Assembly: GCA_025699005.1 (NCBI GenBank)
Contig: JAILWI010000001.1
Span: 620,001 to 684,000 of the forward strand
Length of the DNA stretch: 64,000 nt
From: Chloroflexota bacterium
GTDB lineage: Bacteria > Chloroflexota > Limnocylindria > QHBO01
Direction: 5' to 3'
Positions 59,861 to 64,000 of the stretch are shown here, piece by piece; positions within the stretch are counted from its first letter, which is position 1; each line of letters begins with the position of its first letter. A program made the position numbers and the translations under genes. The notes below the pieces were generated by a model. The model did no database searches, was not told where the DNA came from, and saw only the letters and a list, made by a program, of their open reading frames with translations.

Positions 59861-59888
59861 GACGCCCCCGCCGCTGGGCGGGGGCGTC
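59861..59888. terminator. GC-rich hairpin downstream of thioredoxin gene
   Basis: GACGCCCCCGCC-gctg-GGCGGGGGCGTC, perfect 12-bp stem; no clear T tail. Confidence 0.6.
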
Positions 59889-59905
59889 GAATGCTGGGTC
59901 GACGG

Positions 59906-60253
59906 TCAGGCGGTGGCGCCGTTGCTCAACGCAGGAAGGCCGAACGCCTCCTCGAGCGCCTCGGCGGGACGGAACCCGACCGCGGCCTTGGGGGCCTCAC
60001 CCGGTGCGAACAGCGCAACCGTCGGGATGCTCATGATCCCGTAGCGCATGGCGGTCTGCGGGTTGGCGTCGACGTCGAGCTTGCGGACCTCGACGGTGCC
60101 CTCGTACTTGGCGGCGAGCTTCTCGATCTCCGGGGCGACCATGCGGCACGGACCGCACCATTCTGCCCAGAAATCGACGACGACGGGCTTGTCGCTCTGG
60201 AGGACATCGGCCTCGAAGGTCGCATCGGTGACTTCGCGAACGTTGGCGGACAT
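59906..60253 (-). CDS. trxA: Thioredoxin
   Basis: VVVDFWAEWCGPCRMVAPEIEKLAAKYEGTVEVRKLDVDANPQTAMRYGIMSIPTVALF. Confidence 0.97.
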   Translation of the reverse strand: MSANVREVTDATFEADVLQSDKPVVVDFWAEWCGPCRMVAPEIEKLAAKYEGTVEVRKLDVDANPQTAMRYGIMSIPTVALFAPGEAPKAAVGFRPAEALEEAFGLPALSNGATA

Positions 60254-60291
60254 GGGATTCCTTTCTCGTGGTCGGACTGAGCGTCGCGGCG

Positions 60292-60585
60292 TCAGCCGGC
60301 GACGAGCTGAAGTGCTCGGTAGGCGTCGAGGACTCGGTCATCGACGAGTCGGTAGAAGACGGTCGTCCCGTCACGGCGGCTGCGCACCAGGCCGGCCGAG
60401 CGGAGCACGCTGAGGTGCTGGCTCATGTTCGGCACCTGGCAGCCGACGTCGTGCGACAGGTCGCTCACGCTTCGCTCGCCTCCGGCGAGCTGCTCGAGGA
60501 CGCAGAGCCGCTTCGGATCGGCCATGGCACGCGCGATGAGCGCGGCCCGATTTCGTGCATCCTCGCTGGTGAATGTCGCCTCCAT
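60292..60585 (-). CDS. ArsR family transcriptional regulator
   Basis: ALIARAMADPKRLCVLEQLAGGERSVSDLSHDVGCQVPNMSQHLSVLRSAGLVRSRRDGTTVFYRL. Confidence 0.93.
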   Translation of the reverse strand: MEATFTSEDARNRAALIARAMADPKRLCVLEQLAGGERSVSDLSHDVGCQVPNMSQHLSVLRSAGLVRSRRDGTTVFYRLVDDRVLDAYRALQLVAG

Positions 60586-60605
60586 GGCGCATACTATCTC
60601 ACAAG

Positions 60606-60621
60606 TTGCGCAATCACGCAA
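60606..60621. promoter_or_regulatory. ArsR operator-like palindrome TTGCG-CAATCA-CGCAA
   Basis: Perfect 5-6-5 inverted repeat immediately upstream of arsR start, overlapping promoter-like TTGCGT-N17-GATAGT on minus strand. Confidence 0.55.
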
Positions 60622-60658
60622 TGATAGGGTGCGCCTCGACGGGTGACCGGGACGGCGG

Positions 60659-62068
60659 TCAGGCCGCTGCCGAGCTCGCCTCGCTCGGGAGTTGGGCGGG
60701 TCGCGACACCTCGGTGACACGGGCCGCCGTGAAGCGGCCGATGCCCGCACCGACGAACAGGATGGCGAAGGCGGGATAGCCGCCGAGCAGCATCACCACC
60801 GACGACAGCGCCACGCCGCCCGTGTAGGCACCGACGTTGCGCACGACGAAGTGGCTCTGGAAGGCGAGGACGTCCGGCCCGGTCGCGAGGCGGAAGAGCC
60901 GCTCGTTGGCTGCGAGCTGGCCGGCGGTGTCGCCGGCTGCCATGAGCACCGTGACGAGCACGAGCACGAGCGGCGCGAGCGGGTTCACCGGGTGGGCCGC
61001 CAGGCCGAGGGTCAGCGCCACGCCGCGCAGCAGGAACGAGTTTCGCAGGAGGCGAGACGAGGAACCTCCGCGAAGGTGCGAGCTGACGTACAGCGATGCG
61101 AGAACCAGGGTCCCGGAGCTGATGGCCGACAGGGCGATCGCGAAGCCGGCGCCCGTGTTCAGGACGGCGATGGCGTAGACGGAGAGGAACGGCGACAGAC
61201 CGGCCGAGAGGAGCGCCAGTGTCATGACGTTCCCGTGCCGGCGCAGCCGGGCCTGCTCGTCGCTGTTCCACGCCGTCCGACGGGGCACCCGAATCCGACC
61301 CGGAGCGGGCAGACGCCGCAGGATCACGAGCGGCACGAGTCCGGCGATGCCGGACACGAGGAGTGGGATGACGTAGGCCCACAGGCCGATGCCGGCCACG
61401 AGACCGTCGATGGTGAAGGCGATGGGCAGCAGGATCACCGAGCCGATCCCGAGCGCGATGCCCCCGAGGCGAGGAGCGATCAGGCGTCGCTCGTCGTCGG
61501 GCAGGATGATCTGGTACCACGACTGCTGGAGGCTATACGCGGTCGCGCCCAGCGCGCCGAGGATGCCGCTGACCACGCCGATGAGCGCGATCGCCGCCCA
61601 GGTCGGCAGGAGTCCGATCGCGGCGAGCGCCACGGCGCCGGCGAGCAGGAAGCCACGTGGCTCCCCGATCGTGGCGAACAGCACGACGAGCCCGCGAAGG
61701 TTGCCATCGGTCCGATCGAGCCAGCTGGGGAGCCAGCGCTGCGACATCGTCCCCACGGCCGGCAGGACGGCGACCGCCGTCGCCAGGGCCGGGTGGGCGC
61801 CGAGAGCCAGGAGCAGCGGAATCGTGATGGCGGGGCCGGTCAGCGCGCCGATGAAACCCTGGGCGATCGCCAGGATGCGAAACGGTCGGTACTGCCGGGC
61901 GGCGAAGGATCGCCAGTCGAGGACGGCGGGATGACGGGAAATTCGAGGTGCGCGCACGGAGGTCGAGTTGCCTTGTCCGGGAGCGCGCGTACTCCGATCA
62001 GACCCGTTCTGATCGACGTCGGTGCAGGGCGTCCCAGCCGGGCATCCGACTCCAGGAGCATACGGCAT
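60659..62068 (-). CDS. MFS-like transporter (start uncertain)
   Basis: FRILAIAQGFIGALTGPAITIPLLLALG...VLASLYVSSHLRGG; about 10-12 TM segments. Confidence 0.82.
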   Translation of the reverse strand: MPYAPGVGCPAGTPCTDVDQNGSDRSTRAPGQGNSTSVRAPRISRHPAVLDWRSFAARQYRPFRILAIAQGFIGALTGPAITIPLLLALGAHPALATAVAVLPAVGTMSQRWLPSWLDRTDGNLRGLVVLFATIGEPRGFLLAGAVALAAIGLLPTWAAIALIGVVSGILGALGATAYSLQQSWYQIILPDDERRLIAPRLGGIALGIGSVILLPIAFTIDGLVAGIGLWAYVIPLLVSGIAGLVPLVILRRLPAPGRIRVPRRTAWNSDEQARLRRHGNVMTLALLSAGLSPFLSVYAIAVLNTGAGFAIALSAISSGTLVLASLYVSSHLRGGSSSRLLRNSFLLRGVALTLGLAAHPVNPLAPLVLVLVTVLMAAGDTAGQLAANERLFRLATGPDVLAFQSHFVVRNVGAYTGGVALSSVVMLLGGYPAFAILFVGAGIGRFTAARVTEVSRPAQLPSEASSAAA

Positions 62069-62159
62069 CCCTCAGTGGCATGCGCATGACCGGATCGTCC
62101 GGGGTCGGGTCCGGGTTGCGACACACGAGTTGTCGCGATCGGCGCCCAATCTCACCGGC

Positions 62160-62324
62160 ATGAACATTCTTCTCGACTGCGCGTGGTGCGGCGACGAGGT
62201 CGTCTTCTCGGTCGACGAGACCGACGACGAGCTCGTGTGCAGCGCCTGCAACACCCGAATGGCGTTCGCACCGGATCCGATGACCACGTATCAGCTGCTG
62301 TACGAGGGCGCGCAGGCCGCCTGA
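62160..62324 (+). CDS. Small zinc-ribbon protein (54 aa)
   Basis: MNILLDCAWCGDEVVFSVDETDDELVCSACNTRMAFAPDPMTTYQLLYEGAQAA; two CxxC. Confidence 0.72.
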   Translation: MNILLDCAWCGDEVVFSVDETDDELVCSACNTRMAFAPDPMTTYQLLYEGAQAA

Positions 62325-62371
62325 CGCGTCCGCCGCTGCAGCCCGTCTGCCGATGTGGCAGGCTCGGCGGC

Positions 62372-63061
62372 ATGGGACCCGCTCCGCGCGCCTCGGCCCG
62401 GCGTCGCATCGGATCGACGCTGCTGGCGGCCGCGCTGCTGGTCGGCCTCGGCGCGATCGCCGCGTACTCGTTCGGTGCCGTCGACCTGGCGCCGGTCTTC
62501 GGTGGTCGCATTCCGCGGGTCGCCTACGACGCGTACCTCTCGGCCGAGCGCAATGCCCCCACGATCACCGAGTCGTGCAGCGTCGACTGGGCCGTCGTGG
62601 CCGGCATCGCCCAGGTCGAGTCACGCCATGGCCGGATCGACGAGGACCATCGGCTCGACGCGGACGGCACGGTCGAGCCGCCGATTCGCGGACGGCAGCT
62701 CGACGGCACGGGAGGGACGCAGACGATCGTCGATACCGACGATGGCGAGCTGGACGGAGACCCTGCCTGGGACCGTGCGATGGGTCCGCTGCAGTTCATT
62801 CCGACCACGTGGCGTGAGCTTGGACGGGACGGCAACGACGACGGAACGGCCGACCCGGACAACCTCTATGACGCCGCCCTGACCGCGGTCGCCCACCTCT
62901 GTCTGCGCGAGCCGGGCGACTACAGCGCGCGCGCCGAGCTGCGGCGGGCGCTCATCGCCTACAACGCCTCGGGCCGCTACGCGGACGATGTGCTGCGCTG
63001 GATCGAGCGCTACCGGTCAGAGCCGCTCGACGAGATCCTCGAGGCCTCGCCCGAGGCCTGA
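62372..63061 (+). CDS. Lytic transglycosylase (MltB-like/SLT domain)
   Basis: VAGIAQVESRHGRIDEDH...WDRAMGPLQFIPTTWRELGRDGNDDGTADPDNLYDAALTAVAHLC...ALIAYNASGRYADDVL. Confidence 0.9.
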   Translation: MGPAPRASARRRIGSTLLAAALLVGLGAIAAYSFGAVDLAPVFGGRIPRVAYDAYLSAERNAPTITESCSVDWAVVAGIAQVESRHGRIDEDHRLDADGTVEPPIRGRQLDGTGGTQTIVDTDDGELDGDPAWDRAMGPLQFIPTTWRELGRDGNDDGTADPDNLYDAALTAVAHLCLREPGDYSARAELRRALIAYNASGRYADDVLRWIERYRSEPLDEILEASPEA

Positions 63062-63065
63062 CGGT

Positions 63066-63572
63066 TCAGGACTCGTTGATCTCGATCGTCTCGATCCGAT
63101 CGCCGGGCTCACGGTCGCGCTGAGGGTCGCGCTCGCGCAGTGACATCACGACGTCCATGCCGTCGGTGACGTGACCGAAGACCGAGTGGCGGTTGTCGAG
63201 GTGCGGCGTGGGGCCATGCGTGATGAAGAACTGGCTGCCGTTCGTCCCGGGGCCCGCATTGGCCATCGACAGGACCCCGGCGCCGTCGTGTCGCAGCTCC
63301 GGGTGGAACTCGTCGCCGAACTGGTAGCCGGGACCGCCCGTACCGGTGCCGGTCGGATCGCCTCCCTGGGCCATGAACCCCCCGATCACCCGGTGGAACG
63401 TGGTGCCGTCGTAGAAGCCCGATCGGGCGAGATTGACGAAATTCTCGACGGTCAGCGGCGCGCGGTCGGCATGGAGATCGACGACGAAGTCGCCCTTCTC
63501 GGTCTTGAATCGGGCGCTGTACTGCTTCGAGGTGTCGAGCGCGCCTGTCGGCGGGCTGGGTCGGTCGGCCAT
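63066..63572 (-). CDS. Cyclophilin-type peptidylprolyl isomerase
   Basis: [70 protein letters not shown]...[25 protein letters not shown]. Confidence 0.96.
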   Translation of the reverse strand: MADRPSPPTGALDTSKQYSARFKTEKGDFVVDLHADRAPLTVENFVNLARSGFYDGTTFHRVIGGFMAQGGDPTGTGTGGPGYQFGDEFHPELRHDGAGVLSMANAGPGTNGSQFFITHGPTPHLDNRHSVFGHVTDGMDVVMSLRERDPQRDREPGDRIETIEINES

Positions 63573-63638
63573 CGGTTCTCCTGCGTTGGTGTGCGCATCG
63601 ATGCTACCGGACCTCGCCTCCGCTGGTAGCCTCCGCCC

Positions 63639-64000
63639 ATGACGCGGGCCCTGTTCGCCGGCGGAACCGTCATCGATGGGACCGGGGCGGCACCAGCGCG
63701 AGCCGACATCGTGGTCGAGGACGGGAGGATCGTCGAGATCGGCCCGGGGTTGGACGGCGATGTGTCGGTGGACGTCACGGGCCGAACGCTGTTGCCGGGG
63801 ATGTTCGACTGCCACACGCACGTCGCGGTGAGCACGATCGACCTGCTCGAGGAGCTCCAGACTCCGTTCAGCTACCAGTTCTTCCAGGCCGCTCGCAATC
63901 TCGAGGCGACGCTCCGCATCGGGATCACGACGGTCCGCGACGCCGGCGGCGCCGATCTCGGCATCAAGCAGGCCGTCGCCGACGGGCTCGTCCGGGGCCC
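63639..64000 (+). CDS. Imidazolonepropionase-like amidohydrolase, partial at window edge
   Basis: [38 protein letters not shown]...[17 protein letters not shown]...[13 protein letters not shown]. Confidence 0.88.
   Translation, partial: MTRALFAGGTVIDGTGAAPARADIVVEDGRIVEIGPGLDGDVSVDVTGRTLLPGMFDCHTHVAVSTIDLLEELQTPFSYQFFQAARNLEATLRIGITTVRDAGGADLGIKQAVADGLVRG

Noticed and set aside
58703-60280. 525-aa plus-strand ORF
   Set aside because: Antisense to MFS transporter and thioredoxin genes; no recognisable domain

Overview
High-GC bacterial chromosome window, densely coding on both strands. The gene content (three F420-type LLM oxidoreductases, XRE-TPR regulator, abundant MFS/ABC transporters) is compatible with Chloroflexota, but that is inference. 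I read about 70 genes and found no rRNA, tRNA, CRISPR array or transposase. Recognisable blocks: BMP-type ABC uptake operon; ABC-2 exporters; EAL and GGDEF c-di-GMP enzymes; RsbQ-like hydrolase plus PAS histidine kinase; MerB-like gene coupled to an LLM oxidoreductase; TypA; pyruvate kinase; PPi-type phosphofructokinase; SipW-like signal peptidase operon with three small secreted proteins; Ser/Thr kinase; thioredoxin/ArsR; peptidylprolyl isomerase. Best candidates for something undescribed: (1) an RRNPP-like pair, i.e. an XRE-HTH/TPR regulator convergent with an unannotated 35-aa ORF that reads as a signal peptide plus octapeptide, with a shared operator-like motif at both promoters; (2) a ~200-230 nt structured noncoding element present twice; (3) the SipW-like secretion operon; (4) a HipA-N-terminus-like 31-aa mini-ORF overlapping the next gene by ATGA; (5) a recurrent TAnnnT-N6-8-start-codon arrangement implying widespread leaderless mRNAs. 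All calls come from reading the sequence and ORF track; no searches or folding programs were run.
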